Assembly (NCBI GenBank): GCA_900757415.1
Contig: CAAENU010000079.1
Span: 1 to 46,172, forward strand
DNA from: an uncultured Oscillospiraceae bacterium
GTDB lineage: Bacteria > Bacillota > Clostridia > Oscillospirales > Oscillospiraceae
DNA length: 46,172 nucleotides
Reading direction: 5' to 3'
Below, one piece after another: positions 14,421 through 21,642 of the stretch. Both the position numbers and the translations under genes were made by a program. The notes under the pieces are model-generated. The model was not told the origin of the DNA. It saw only the letters and a program-made list of their open reading frames with translations, and did no database searches. The number at the start of each line of letters is the position of its first letter. Within the stretch, counting starts at the first letter, position 1.

Positions 14421-14447
14421 GTTGATTGATCTCCTTTTTCGTTTTTA

Positions 14448-14471
14448 TTTTCACAGTATACACTGTAAAAA
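14448..14471. promoter_or_regulatory. Operator-like inverted repeat over the binding-protein promoter
   Basis: TTTTCACAGT-ATAC-ACTGTAAAAA pairs at 9 of 10 positions. On the minus strand it contains TATACT, a plausible -10 box for the transporter operon. It is unlike the AACGTT operators upstream of the LacI gene. Confidence 0.5.
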
Positions 14472-14476
14472 ACAAT

Positions 14477-15490
14477 TCAAACCAGCTTTTTCACGCTGGC
14501 GCCGGGCCGCAGCACCGTGGACAGTGTTTCATGTCGGTTTCCGCTGCGCTTTTCCACCATGTCCAGCAGGATCTTTACGCTATGACGGCCCATGTCCTCC
14601 ATAGGCTGGCACAGTGTGGTCAGCGGCGGGTCGATGTAGTCGGATACCTCGATGCCGTCAATGGCGATCACCGAGCAGTTATCCGGTATGCTGCAGCCAT
14701 GTTCACGCAGGGCCCGCATGGCGCCGATGGCCATATTGTCGGAGATGGCGAACACCGCCGTAAACGCGGTGCCGGCGTCCAGCGCGCCATTCATGGCACG
14801 GTAGGCACCCTGAATATTAAACGTGTCCGTACAGATCACCAGTGAGGGATCAAGCGAAAGACCGGCCTCGCGCAGCGCCTGCACATATCCCTCATACCGC
14901 AGCTGGCTGATAGAGCGGTCGCCGGGATTAGTGATCAGCGCGGCGATGCGGCGGTGTCCGTTGTCGATCAGATAGCGTACCGCCTGATAGGCGGTCTCCT
15001 TGTCGGGGATGGACACAGAGGAATAATCTGCCGGATCCAGCGTACCGTAATGGTTGGCGAAAGAACAGCACACAAAAGGAATGTTCAGCAGCGCCAGATC
15101 AGCGGAGGTATAATCAAACCGACCGCCCAGAAGAATAATGCCGCGCAGGCGTTTTTCCCGTTCCATGATGGCAGCGCGCTTCAGCTCGTCTTCGTTGGAG
15201 CCGATCTGCTGCATGACCATGGTATATCCCCGGGTGGTGATAGCCGCCTCGGCGGCGCGGATAATATCGGTATAAAAGGGGTTGGATACACCCCGCACCA
15301 TCAGTCCGATGGCATCCGACCGGGTCTTAACCAGATCACGGGCAGAATTATTGGGAATATAGTTGTTGCTCTCGATTACGTCCAGTACACGGCGGCGGCT
15401 TTCATCGCTGACATCGGGGCGATTGTTGAGCACCCGGGAGACCGTGGTGATACTGACGCCGCTGATACGGGCAATATCCTTGATGGTCAC
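14477..15490 (-). CDS. LacI-family transcriptional regulator of the sugar locus (MalR-like)
   Basis: A 337-residue LacI/GalR regulator. The N-terminal helix-turn-helix and hinge helix are clear: TIKDIARISGVSITTVSRVLNN then IPNNSARDLVKTRS. A periplasmic-binding-protein-like sensor domain follows (LMVRGVSNPFYTDIIRAAE...). The GTG start at 15490 is supported by AGGAGG 7 bases upstream. Two CG-centred palindromes lie between promoter and gene, which suggests autoregulation. It is upstream of and co-directional with the transporter genes, so control of the sugar operon is the obvious role. Confidence 0.93.
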   Translation of the reverse strand: MTIKDIARISGVSITTVSRVLNNRPDVSDESRRRVLDVIESNNYIPNNSARDLVKTRSDAIGLMVRGVSNPFYTDIIRAAEAAITTRGYTMVMQQIGSNEDELKRAAIMEREKRLRGIILLGGRFDYTSADLALLNIPFVCCSFANHYGTLDPADYSSVSIPDKETAYQAVRYLIDNGHRRIAALITNPGDRSISQLRYEGYVQALREAGLSLDPSLVICTDTFNIQGAYRAMNGALDAGTAFTAVFAISDNMAIGAMRALREHGCSIPDNCSVIAIDGIEVSDYIDPPLTTLCQPMEDMGRHSVKILLDMVEKRSGNRHETLSTVLRPGASVKKLV

Positions 15491-15532
15491 GTTGGTCCCT
15501 CCTACTCATGGTGTATTCGCCAATCGCTCCGA

Positions 15533-15554
15533 TAACGTTACCGAAAACGTTTTC
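15533..15554. promoter_or_regulatory. LacI/CcpA-type operators upstream of the regulator gene
   Basis: TAACGTTA (15533-15540) and the perfect 12-base palindrome GAAAACGTTTTC (15543-15554) have centres 12 bases apart. Both have the AACGTT core of LacI-family and catabolite-repression sites. They lie just downstream of the promoter, where binding would block elongation. Confidence 0.7.
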
Positions 15555-15570
15555 ATCCTTGAGCGATATA

Positions 15571-15599
15571 ATACTAGCAACTTTCACAGGAGGTGTCAA
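15571..15599 (-). promoter_or_regulatory. Promoter of the LacI-family gene
   Basis: On the minus strand, TTGACA (15599-15594), a 17-base spacer and TAGTAT (15576-15571). Transcription would start near 15564, just before the operators. Confidence 0.6.
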
Positions 15600-15664
15600 T
15601 GCGGTTTTTGAATTTTCGTTGAATTCGATAGTTTTTTGCGGGTGCTTTGGCTATTTTGCCGAAA

Positions 15665-15706
15665 GAAAAAGCAAGAAAAGCGGCGGACAGCGTATGCTGT
15701 CCGCCG
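15665..15706 (-). terminator. Terminator of the PPC/NUDIX pair
   Basis: CGGCGGACAGC-GTAT-GCTGTCCGCCG (15681-15706) is a perfect 11-bp stem. On the minus strand it is followed by CTTTTCTTGCTTTTT. Confidence 0.8.
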
Positions 15707-15713
15707 TTGTACG

Positions 15714-16190
15714 TTATATCGCCAGCGGTTTCCCATTGAGCGCGGCATAGGCCAGATGCTCGCCTTCATAGCGCAGCTTCATGGAAAAGAACGGTGTATC
15801 CGGGTCATGGATCAGATCCAGAAACAGCTTGTCGCCGGCCCACAGGGGCAGCGTCATCAGCCGGTCCTTGTGGATCCATTCCAGCACACCCTCGTTGCAC
15901 TCGATGAGTTCGCCCGTCCAGCCGGTGGCGGTGAACACATGCATGTATTCCGTTTCCCAGCGGTCGGATACAAAGGTGACCAGTCCGCGGTAGCGATATT
16001 CCTTCAGCGTCAGGCCGGTTTCCTCCCATGTTTCCCGCAGCACGCATTCCTCGGGACTTTCGTCGGCCTCGAATTTGCCGCCCACGCCCACCCACTTGTC
16101 GTGGTTTACATCATTTTTCTTTTTGATGCGGTGCAGCATCAGATATTCGCCCTTTGGATTTTCAATATAGCAGAGGGTGGAGTTATACAT
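15714..16190 (-). CDS. NUDIX hydrolase (MutT-like)
   Basis: A 158-residue NUDIX hydrolase. The NUDIX box is intact: GGKFEADESPEECVLRETWEETGL, with the REXXEE core that binds magnesium. These enzymes split nucleoside diphosphates linked to another group. The N-terminal MYNSTLCYIENPKGEYLMLHR pattern is that of the 8-oxo-dGTP diphosphatase-like group. The start at 16190 has AAAGGA upstream. It overlaps the stop of the upstream PPC-domain gene by 8 bases. Exact substrate is unknown. Confidence 0.9.
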   Translation of the reverse strand: MYNSTLCYIENPKGEYLMLHRIKKKNDVNHDKWVGVGGKFEADESPEECVLRETWEETGLTLKEYRYRGLVTFVSDRWETEYMHVFTATGWTGELIECNEGVLEWIHKDRLMTLPLWAGDKLFLDLIHDPDTPFFSMKLRYEGEHLAYAALNGKPLAI

Positions 16191-16590
16191 GTGTGTCAGT
16201 CCTTTCAAATGTGATCTCGTCATAGCCGGTCGTGTCGTCCTGCTCCAAGCCGTATTGCCAGCCGTCCAGCACGCCGATCACCAGTTCGCAGGTGGTGTTG
16301 ACAAGGCAGCCTGTTTTCAGGTGGCCGCCGAAAGCGTCCAACCCCTGACGGCTCAGGGCGATGTGCAGGTGGCAGCGCGTCTGGCTGACAGTGCCCATCA
16401 GCGACAGGATCTCACAGTGTTCCTCCACGGTGCGGCAGGTGATGCCGTCGGCATCCCGCAGCACGGCGCGGGACAGGCATCCCACGCCGGAGAGGATCAC
16501 ACCGGCGGCAATATGATATTCCAAGCAGGTGCGCTGAATGGACAGCAGCAAATCATCTCCGCGGTGCAGCCGCCGGCAGATGGTGGTCAT
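16183..16590 (-). CDS. PPC (DUF296) domain protein
   Basis: A 135-residue single-domain protein of the PPC/DUF296 fold. It shows the pattern H-I-x-A-G-V-I-L-S-G-V-G, then LMGTVSQTRCHLHIALSRQG, then GGHLKTGCLVNTTCELVIGVL. The GGHL-x-x-G-C-x-V-x-TT-x-E-x-x-I segment is the family signature. In bacteria these trimeric proteins are annotated as DNA-binding, but their biochemical role is poorly defined. GGGGGG lies about 9 bases upstream. It is the first gene of a two-gene operon with the NUDIX hydrolase. Confidence 0.85.
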   Translation of the reverse strand: MTTICRRLHRGDDLLLSIQRTCLEYHIAAGVILSGVGCLSRAVLRDADGITCRTVEEHCEILSLMGTVSQTRCHLHIALSRQGLDAFGGHLKTGCLVNTTCELVIGVLDGWQYGLEQDDTTGYDEITFERTDTHV

Positions 16591-16687
16591 GGGCAGTTCC
16601 CCCCGTATCTGTTTTATCCTATCATATCACAGCTTTTGCATTTTGTACAGCGGTGTGCTATACTGCGAAAAGAAAGGGGGGTGGGCA

Positions 16688-17200
16688 TTGGTATATGAGA
16701 TCATTCGCTCCCGCCGCCGCACAGTGGTGCTGGAGGTGACGCGGGAGGGACGTGTACTGGTACGGGCGCCGCTGCGGATGCCGCAGAGCGAGATTGAACA
16801 GTTTGCAGCGTCCCATGCCGCATGGCTGGAGAAAGCGCAGGACCGGGTTGCCGCCCGTCAGGCGGCTCATCCGCCGCTGACAGAGCAGGAGCGCGATGCG
16901 CTGCGGCGGCGTGCCGGAGAAGTGCTGCCGGGAAAGGTGGCGCATTACGCCGCCATTATGGGCGTAGCCCCCGCGTCGGTGAAGATCACCGCAGCCCGTA
17001 CCCGGTTCGGCAGCTGCTCGGGAAAAAACAGCCTGTGCTTCTCCTTGTACCTGATGCGCTATCCGGAGGCGGCCATCGACTATGTGGTGGTCCACGAGCT
17101 GGCACACATCCGGCACCATGACCACAGTCCCGCTTTTTACGCTGAGGTGGCCCGAGTGATGCCGGATTATAAAGAGCGGGCCCGGCTGCTGAAAGAATAA
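16688..17200 (+). CDS. YgjP-like (DUF45) M48-type metallopeptidase-fold protein
   Basis: A 170-residue protein with a β-rich N-terminal part (YEIIRSRRRTVVLEVTREGRVLVRAPLRMP). The C-terminal zinc-peptidase core contains RTRFGSCSGKNSLCFSLYLMRYP and VVHELAHIRHHDHSPAFYAEV. HELAH is the HExxH zinc motif. The family includes YgjP, for which UTP pyrophosphatase activity has been reported, and the WLSS-like SprT relatives. A TTG start at 16688 is chosen since AAAGGGGGG lies just upstream and the homologous N terminus (VYEIIRSRR) begins there; GTG at 16691 is the alternative. It is divergent from the PPC gene. Confidence 0.85.
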   Translation: MVYEIIRSRRRTVVLEVTREGRVLVRAPLRMPQSEIEQFAASHAAWLEKAQDRVAARQAAHPPLTEQERDALRRRAGEVLPGKVAHYAAIMGVAPASVKITAARTRFGSCSGKNSLCFSLYLMRYPEAAIDYVVVHELAHIRHHDHSPAFYAEVARVMPDYKERARLLKE

Positions 17201-17204
17201 AAAG

Positions 17205-17314
17205 AGCCGGCGCAAAGTTTCCCCTGCACCGGCTGAGCCTGTCATAAAGAGATTTGCCGCTCGCTTTTCCTGACGGAGCGGCAAATGCCCCGATGCCAGC
17301 GCATCGGGGCATTT
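17205..17314. terminator. Three consecutive hairpins between convergent genes
   Basis: AGCCGGcGC/GCaCCGGCT (17205-17234), TTTGCCGCTC/GAGCGGCAAA (17253-17285), and AAATGCCCCGATG/CATCGGGGCATTT (17283-17314). The last, with a perfect 13-bp stem, is the terminator of the minus-strand fusion gene. The second and third overlap by three bases and cannot both be fully formed. Confidence 0.75.
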
Positions 17315-17316
17315 GA

Positions 17317-18714
17317 TTATACGATTTTTTCAAAATACCGAAACGTTTCGTCATCGTGGCTGTGCCGCATACAAAAGGACAACATCCGCTCGGACGCGGC
17401 ATTTTCCTTATAGCACTTGGCCACCACCCGATTCAGACCCAAACGGTACAGCGCCCAGTCCGCCACGGCGGCAAACGCTTCGGTTCCATAGCCATGTCCG
17501 GCATATTCTGGGGCAATGCGGCATCCCTGCTCCATACTGCCGCGCCAGTCGCCGTTATAGAGCACCACCTCGCCGATACACCGGCCCTCCAGCCGGACGG
17601 CAAAGTTGATGGCGATGCGGTTTTCAAAATCCTGCCGCGTTACGTTCAGGAAGTAATCCTCGGTCAGCTCACCTTTCAGATCGTCACGGTAATCATACCC
17701 CCACCAGCGGTTGCGCTCATCATTCAGGCACAGGGCGTTATAGGCGGCCTTGTCCGCATCGGTGAAAGGGGAGAGGGTAAGGCGTTCCGTTGCCAGCTCC
17801 GGAATGTGACGCAGGGCGTCCAACTCGCAGCCTACCTCAAAGCGCATTTTGCTGCCCAGCTCCGCCGGCAGATATTGCAGCTTGGAAGTACGCAGGCCGC
17901 GGTCGCGGCCATCATCCTCCCGGTTGATCCAACGGCAGTCGCCGCCATAGTAGGCGGCAAAGCACTGCACCATGGCGGGATAAACGCCGGCGTGGGAATA
18001 GAGCGCTTTTTCAATGTGACATACCAATGTATCACTGCATTTTTCCGCCAGCGCAATGGCCAGCAGGCGGCCCTGCCAGATAAGGCCGCCGGCCCGGAAG
18101 AGCCCCTTATCCAAGTGGGTGAACAGCTCCTGCGCCAGCGCCAGCTCGTGCTTGGCCTCGGGACTTTGCTTCTGGAATTCCTGCTGGTAATCCGACCAGA
18201 AAGCGTCCAGCAGCGCCGTATCCTGCGCCGTCAGCGGAATGAACGACGCGTCAGGATGTTCTTTGTTGAATTTGTTGATGTGGTTGCGTTGGCCGCTGTA
18301 ATGGCGTCCTGCAAACTGGGCAAGATCCTCGGCGTGATAGAGATAGTCCTTCCAGACCCGCTCGTTGGTGATGGTGACCCGGGGCCAGCGCAGGGCCAGC
18401 TTGCCCGCCTCGGATTCCGGCACCACGGAAAAAATGGGGCGGATCCCCTTTTGGCGGCATTCGTCCTCCAGTGTGCCCAGAGCGGCGTTTACATCGCCTT
18501 CTGGGCCGGGAATGGGATAGTCAAACTGCATGACGCCGTCGATGCAGTTGCGGATAATGAGACACCCGTCGGCAAAGGCGTATTCGGAGTGAAGATGGCC
18601 GCGCCACATGTATTTTGCGCCGGCACTGTATTCGCACAGCCGATAGGTACATTTTTCGTAGTAAGGCCGCAGCAGGGGCATGGCCTCTGCGGTCACGGGG
18701 GTAAAGGTCAGCAT
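17317..18714 (-). CDS. DUF2156 (MprF-like C-terminal) - GNAT acetyltransferase fusion
   Basis: A 465-residue two-domain protein. Residues about 1-295 match DUF2156, the fold of the catalytic half of phosphatidylglycerol lysyltransferases: YSAGAKYMWRGHLHSEYAFADGC, GQRNHINKFNKEHPDASF, and INREDDGRDRGLRTSKLQY. Residues about 305-465 are a RimJ/RimL-type GNAT acetyltransferase: LATERLTLSPFTDADK, CRIAPEYAGHGYGTEAF, GLNRVVAKCYKENAASERML. No membrane segments are seen, so it is not MprF itself. Stand-alone DUF2156 proteins act as aminoacyl transferases on lipids or as unknown acyltransferases. The fusion suggests two successive acyl transfers on one substrate. GGAG is well placed upstream. Confidence 0.88.
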   Translation of the reverse strand: MLTFTPVTAEAMPLLRPYYEKCTYRLCEYSAGAKYMWRGHLHSEYAFADGCLIIRNCIDGVMQFDYPIPGPEGDVNAALGTLEDECRQKGIRPIFSVVPESEAGKLALRWPRVTITNERVWKDYLYHAEDLAQFAGRHYSGQRNHINKFNKEHPDASFIPLTAQDTALLDAFWSDYQQEFQKQSPEAKHELALAQELFTHLDKGLFRAGGLIWQGRLLAIALAEKCSDTLVCHIEKALYSHAGVYPAMVQCFAAYYGGDCRWINREDDGRDRGLRTSKLQYLPAELGSKMRFEVGCELDALRHIPELATERLTLSPFTDADKAAYNALCLNDERNRWWGYDYRDDLKGELTEDYFLNVTRQDFENRIAINFAVRLEGRCIGEVVLYNGDWRGSMEQGCRIAPEYAGHGYGTEAFAAVADWALYRLGLNRVVAKCYKENAASERMLSFCMRHSHDDETFRYFEKIV

Positions 18715-18746
18715 AGAATGATCTCCTGAGTGATGATTAAGATATA

Positions 18747-19619
18747 TTACAGCTTGTCCACCATTTCCACGGTGAAGTTGATGAAGCGCTTTACAAGTGG
18801 ACGCAGATCCTTTTTGGGCAGGGTGGCGATGCCAAGTTCCCGCACGGCGGGGGGATCAAGCGGCAGCGCCAGCACATCGTCAGAGCGGCCCTTCAGCACA
18901 AGGCGGCTGAGAATACTGACGCCCAGTCCATGCTCTACCATGGAGATGATCACGGTGTCGCTGACCTGCGTATCCCGGATGATGGGGGTCACGCCGCAGC
19001 GCTCCAGTGCCCGCATGATATCCCGGTGAAAACCCAGCGATGGCATCAGAAATTCCTGCCCCTCCAGCCGGCGCACATCAAGACTGGCGGCGCCGCCGGT
19101 GTCAAAGTCGCGGGGCAGGATCACCAGCAGCGGATCCGGCTTCAGCGGCGTCCAGTCCAGCGTGCTGTTTTCCTGCCGACTGGTAAAGGCCATATCTACT
19201 CTGCCCTCCCGCACCCAGCGGTATACCTCTTTTACGGAACCCATCTGCACATCTACGCCCACGCCCTCATGGCGGCGGCGGAACTGTTCGATCAGCTCCG
19301 GCAGCCAGTGCATGGCGATACTGGCGTAGGAGCCGACCCGGATCGTATCCTCCTGATGGGAATTGATCATGGCGATTTCGCGCTCCAGCGCCTGATTGGC
19401 GGCAAGGCATTGCTGCACCATGGGCAGGATCCGCTGGCCTGCCGGCGTCAGGTGTACGCCTCTCCGGTCGCGCACCAGCACGGGAAAGCCGATCTCCCGT
19501 TCCAGACTGTTCATCATATGAGTCAGGCCGGACTGGGTATACCCCAGCTGCTGAGCTGCCCGTGTAAAACTGCCGTGCTCGGCGGCGGCAGCCAATGCTT
19601 CCAATTTCTTACTGTCCAT
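18747..19619 (-). CDS. LysR-family transcriptional regulator
   Basis: A 290-residue LysR protein. The N-terminal winged helix is typical: LEALAAAAEHGSFTRAAQQLGYTQSGLTHMMNSLEREIGFPVLVRDRRGVHLTPAG. A co-inducer-binding domain beginning near DTIRVGSYASIAMHWLPELIEQF follows. The start at 19619 is set by AAAGGAAG about 9 bases upstream; an ATG 9 bases earlier is too close. It ends 33 bases before the fusion gene and may be co-transcribed with it. LysR genes more often control a divergent gene, here the candidate RNA and MsmK gene to the right. Ligand unknown. Confidence 0.9.
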   Translation of the reverse strand: MDSKKLEALAAAAEHGSFTRAAQQLGYTQSGLTHMMNSLEREIGFPVLVRDRRGVHLTPAGQRILPMVQQCLAANQALEREIAMINSHQEDTIRVGSYASIAMHWLPELIEQFRRRHEGVGVDVQMGSVKEVYRWVREGRVDMAFTSRQENSTLDWTPLKPDPLLVILPRDFDTGGAASLDVRRLEGQEFLMPSLGFHRDIMRALERCGVTPIIRDTQVSDTVIISMVEHGLGVSILSRLVLKGRSDDVLALPLDPPAVRELGIATLPKKDLRPLVKRFINFTVEMVDKL

Positions 19620-19726
19620 GGAAAACACTTCCTTTCCGCTAGGATAGCATAAAGTTTAACATGAAGCTGCTGCAAATGCAACCATCAATTATGACATTTC
19701 TTCATATAAAAATGAAATATTGTCGC

Positions 19727-19755
19727 TTTACATATGGGGCGACTTCGTGTATTTT
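19727..19755 (+). promoter_or_regulatory. Promoter of the candidate structured RNA
   Basis: TTTACA (19727-19732), a 17-base spacer, and TATTTT (19750-19755). The predicted start is near 19762, five bases before the 5' arm of the closing stem. Confidence 0.5.
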
Positions 19756-19761
19756 ATAGAC

Positions 19762-19915
19762 AGTAATTCTCCACATATTACTTTTCCTTTCTATCCTCAA
19801 ATCCCTTAGATGGCTGCACGGAAGTACCATGCAGCCATCGCCCTGTTCCATCCTATCCCTATACTCTGTGTTGTGGAGAAGGCGGGCGGTCCTTTGCCGG
19901 GACTGCCCGCTTTTA
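19762..19915 (+). ncRNA. Candidate structured small RNA with its own promoter and terminator
   Basis: No plausible ORF lies here. The 5' end TTCTCCACA (19767-19775) pairs perfectly with TGTGGAGAA (19872-19880), enclosing a central hairpin GATGGCTGCA/TGCAGCCATC (19809-19839) flanked by two pyrimidine-rich single strands of about 30 nt. A terminator GCGGGCGGTCC/GGACTGCCCGC plus TTTT (19882-19914) follows at once. Closing stem, large open bubble, apical hairpin and terminator give about 154 nt. The outline is reminiscent of 6S RNA, but the bubble is larger than usual and I cannot confirm conserved 6S sequence. It could also be a leader RNA for the MsmK gene. Confidence 0.45.
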
Positions 19916-19967
19916 CTGTTTTCGGACAGAAAATGGACGAATCTGTATAGTGTTCCGTTTTTTCCCC

Positions 19968-19996
19968 TTGTAATTTGGGAAAGATTCGTATAAAAT
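19968..19996 (+). promoter_or_regulatory. Promoter of the sugar-ABC ATPase gene
   Basis: TTGTAA (19968-19973), a 17-base spacer and TAAAAT (19991-19996). The resulting 5' UTR is about 180 bases, GC-rich, and holds GCCGTAAGGCGGC- and GCCGCAAGGCGGC-like hairpin pieces near 20107-20131. Confidence 0.55.
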
Positions 19997-20180
19997 AGAT
20001 CTTGTCTTATTCCAACCGCTGCCTGTCGCTCCACTTCTTGGCCGGCGGCGGCATATCAAAAGGAGGAAGATCCGCTGTGGCTGGCGGTGCGGCAGCGTGG
20101 AGACCTGCCGTAAGGCGGCGCGCCGCAAGGCGGCTGCGAGACCGTTCCTTGCGGAGGCAGAACGGTTACAGTCAATCAAT

Positions 20181-21350
20181 ATGGCAAAGGTCGTATTAAA
20201 GGATCTAAAGAAGGTCTATCCCAACACCGAGGGAAAAAAGAAAAAGAAGAAAGGCGAGGAGCCGGAGAAAAAGCACAATCTTCAGATCACGGAAGAGGGC
20301 GTTGTAGCCGTTCAGCAGTTTAATCTGGAGATCGCGGACAAGGAGTTTATCGTGCTGGTAGGTCCCTCAGGCTGCGGCAAGTCCACCACCCTGCGGATGA
20401 TCGCGGGACTGGAGGATATTACCTCCGGCGAGCTGTGGATCGGCGATAAGCTGATGAACGATGTGGAACCTAAGGACCGGGATATTGCCATGGTGTTCCA
20501 GAATTACGCACTGTATCCCCACATGACCGTGTACGAGAACATGGCCTTTTCCCTGAAGCTGAAGAAGGTTCCCAAGGACGAGATCGATAAAAAGGTGCGT
20601 CAGGCGGCGGAGATCCTTGACATCACCCAGTATCTGGATCGCAAGCCAAAGGCTCTGTCCGGCGGCCAGCGCCAGCGTGTGGCTATTGGACGCGCCATCG
20701 TACGCGACCCCGCTGTGTTTTTGATGGACGAGCCGCTGAGCAATCTGGATGCCAAGCTACGCAACCAGATGCGCGCTGAGATCATCAAACTGCGCCAGCG
20801 GATCGACACCACATTTATTTATGTGACCCACGACCAGACCGAGGCCATGACGCTGGGCGACCGGATCGTCATTATGAAGGACGGCTTTATCCAACAGATC
20901 GGTACGCCGCAGGAGGTGTTTGACCATCCTGCCAACCTGTTTGTGGCCGGCTTTATCGGCACGCCCCAGATGAACCTGTTTGACGCGCGGCTTATCAGGC
21001 AGAACGGCAAGTACGCTGTGACGCTGGACGGTATCACCGTGGAGTTGTCCGACGAAAAACAGGCGCGCCTCAGCGCCAAGGATGTACCGGAGCAGGATGT
21101 GGTGCTGGGTGTCCGGCCTGACCATATTATGCTGTGCGCCGATGGCGTTAAGGGCAAGGTGGACGTCAGCGAGCTGATGGGTTCTTCCGTGCATCTGCAC
21201 ATCTCCAGCAACGGCCATGATGTGGTGGTGATCGTGCCTACAAACGGCAATGCCGCTCACTTCCCCATGGGCAGCGAGGTCAATATGATCTTTGGCGGCA
21301 ATGTGGCCCATGTGTTCAGCAAGGAAACTGAAAAGAATCTGGAGTTTTGA
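20181..21350 (+). CDS. msmK: Sugar ABC transporter ATP-binding protein (MsmK/UgpC/MalK type)
   Basis: A 389-residue ATPase with Walker A GPSGCGKST, Q-loop VFQNYALYPHMT, signature LSGGQRQRVAIGRA, Walker B VFLMDEPLSNLD and switch THDQTEAMTLGDR. A C-terminal TOBE/regulatory domain follows (LGVRPDHIMLC). It powers sugar ABC permeases from the cytoplasmic side. In Firmicutes one such ATPase often serves several transporters, which fits the ATPase-less permease operon at 11281-14420. An unusual Lys-rich insertion (EGKKKKKKGEEPEKK) splits the usual first strands at residues about 17-35. The start at 20181 gives the standard MAKVVLKDLKKVYP; a GGAGG is 23 bases away, so initiation may be weak. Confidence 0.92.
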   Translation: MAKVVLKDLKKVYPNTEGKKKKKKGEEPEKKHNLQITEEGVVAVQQFNLEIADKEFIVLVGPSGCGKSTTLRMIAGLEDITSGELWIGDKLMNDVEPKDRDIAMVFQNYALYPHMTVYENMAFSLKLKKVPKDEIDKKVRQAAEILDITQYLDRKPKALSGGQRQRVAIGRAIVRDPAVFLMDEPLSNLDAKLRNQMRAEIIKLRQRIDTTFIYVTHDQTEAMTLGDRIVIMKDGFIQQIGTPQEVFDHPANLFVAGFIGTPQMNLFDARLIRQNGKYAVTLDGITVELSDEKQARLSAKDVPEQDVVLGVRPDHIMLCADGVKGKVDVSELMGSSVHLHISSNGHDVVVIVPTNGNAAHFPMGSEVNMIFGGNVAHVFSKETEKNLEF

Positions 21351-21365
21351 CACTGCCAATATAAG

Positions 21366-21396
21366 AATTGACCGCCTGAGAAGGCGGTCAATTTTC
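21366..21396 (+). terminator. Terminator of the sugar-ABC ATPase gene
   Basis: AATTGACCGCCT and AGGCGGTCAATT form a perfect 12-bp stem with a GAGA tetraloop, 15 bases after the stop, followed by TTTTC. Confidence 0.85.
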
Positions 21397-21411
21397 ATGC
21401 CGGAAAAAAGC

Positions 21412-21591
21412 TAAAAGGCCTCCGGGCGGTTGGCGTAGGTCAGATCTGCCGCGGCGGCTTTCAGCTCCTCCATGCTACGGATGTCCCGGCGCCGCAGATC
21501 GGTCTGCATCTGGGCGGGCAGGGCGTAGAAATAGGTATACGCCTGAGGATCGTTGTTGAGAAGATCGGTGAGATCAATGGCATACTTCATA
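21412..21591 (-). CDS. Small conserved-looking protein (59 aa) downstream of obg
   Basis: A 59-residue ORF beginning MKYAIDLTDLLNNDPQAY and ending TYANRPEAF. GGAGGT lies 8 bases upstream of the ATG at 21591. Codon use is like the neighbours (GC-rich third positions). The sequence is acidic with a helical ELKAAAADL segment, and no cysteine or membrane segment. The composition, TYFYALPAQMQTDLRRRDI segment and good RBS make it look like a real gene, but I do not recognise a family. Its ribosome binding site is in the 3' arm of the hairpin that follows obg, so its translation may depend on that structure. Confidence 0.65.
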
Positions 21592-21594
21592 AAA

Positions 21595-21625
21595 AAACAC
21601 CTCCGCCGCTAGTGTGCGCGGCGGA
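21595..21625 (-). terminator. Terminator-like hairpin after obg that hides the RBS of the 59-aa gene
   Basis: On the minus strand TCCGCCGC, an 8-base loop, and GCGGCGGA are followed by GGTGTTTTTTT. The 3' arm includes the GGAGG used by the 59-aa gene. Confidence 0.65.
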
Positions 21626-21642
21626 AGTGTCGTTTATGCGGC

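Noticed and set aside
12288..14429. 713-codon plus-strand open frame over the binding-protein gene
   Set aside because: It is antisense to a clear lipoprotein and permease; composition is that of a mirror frame.
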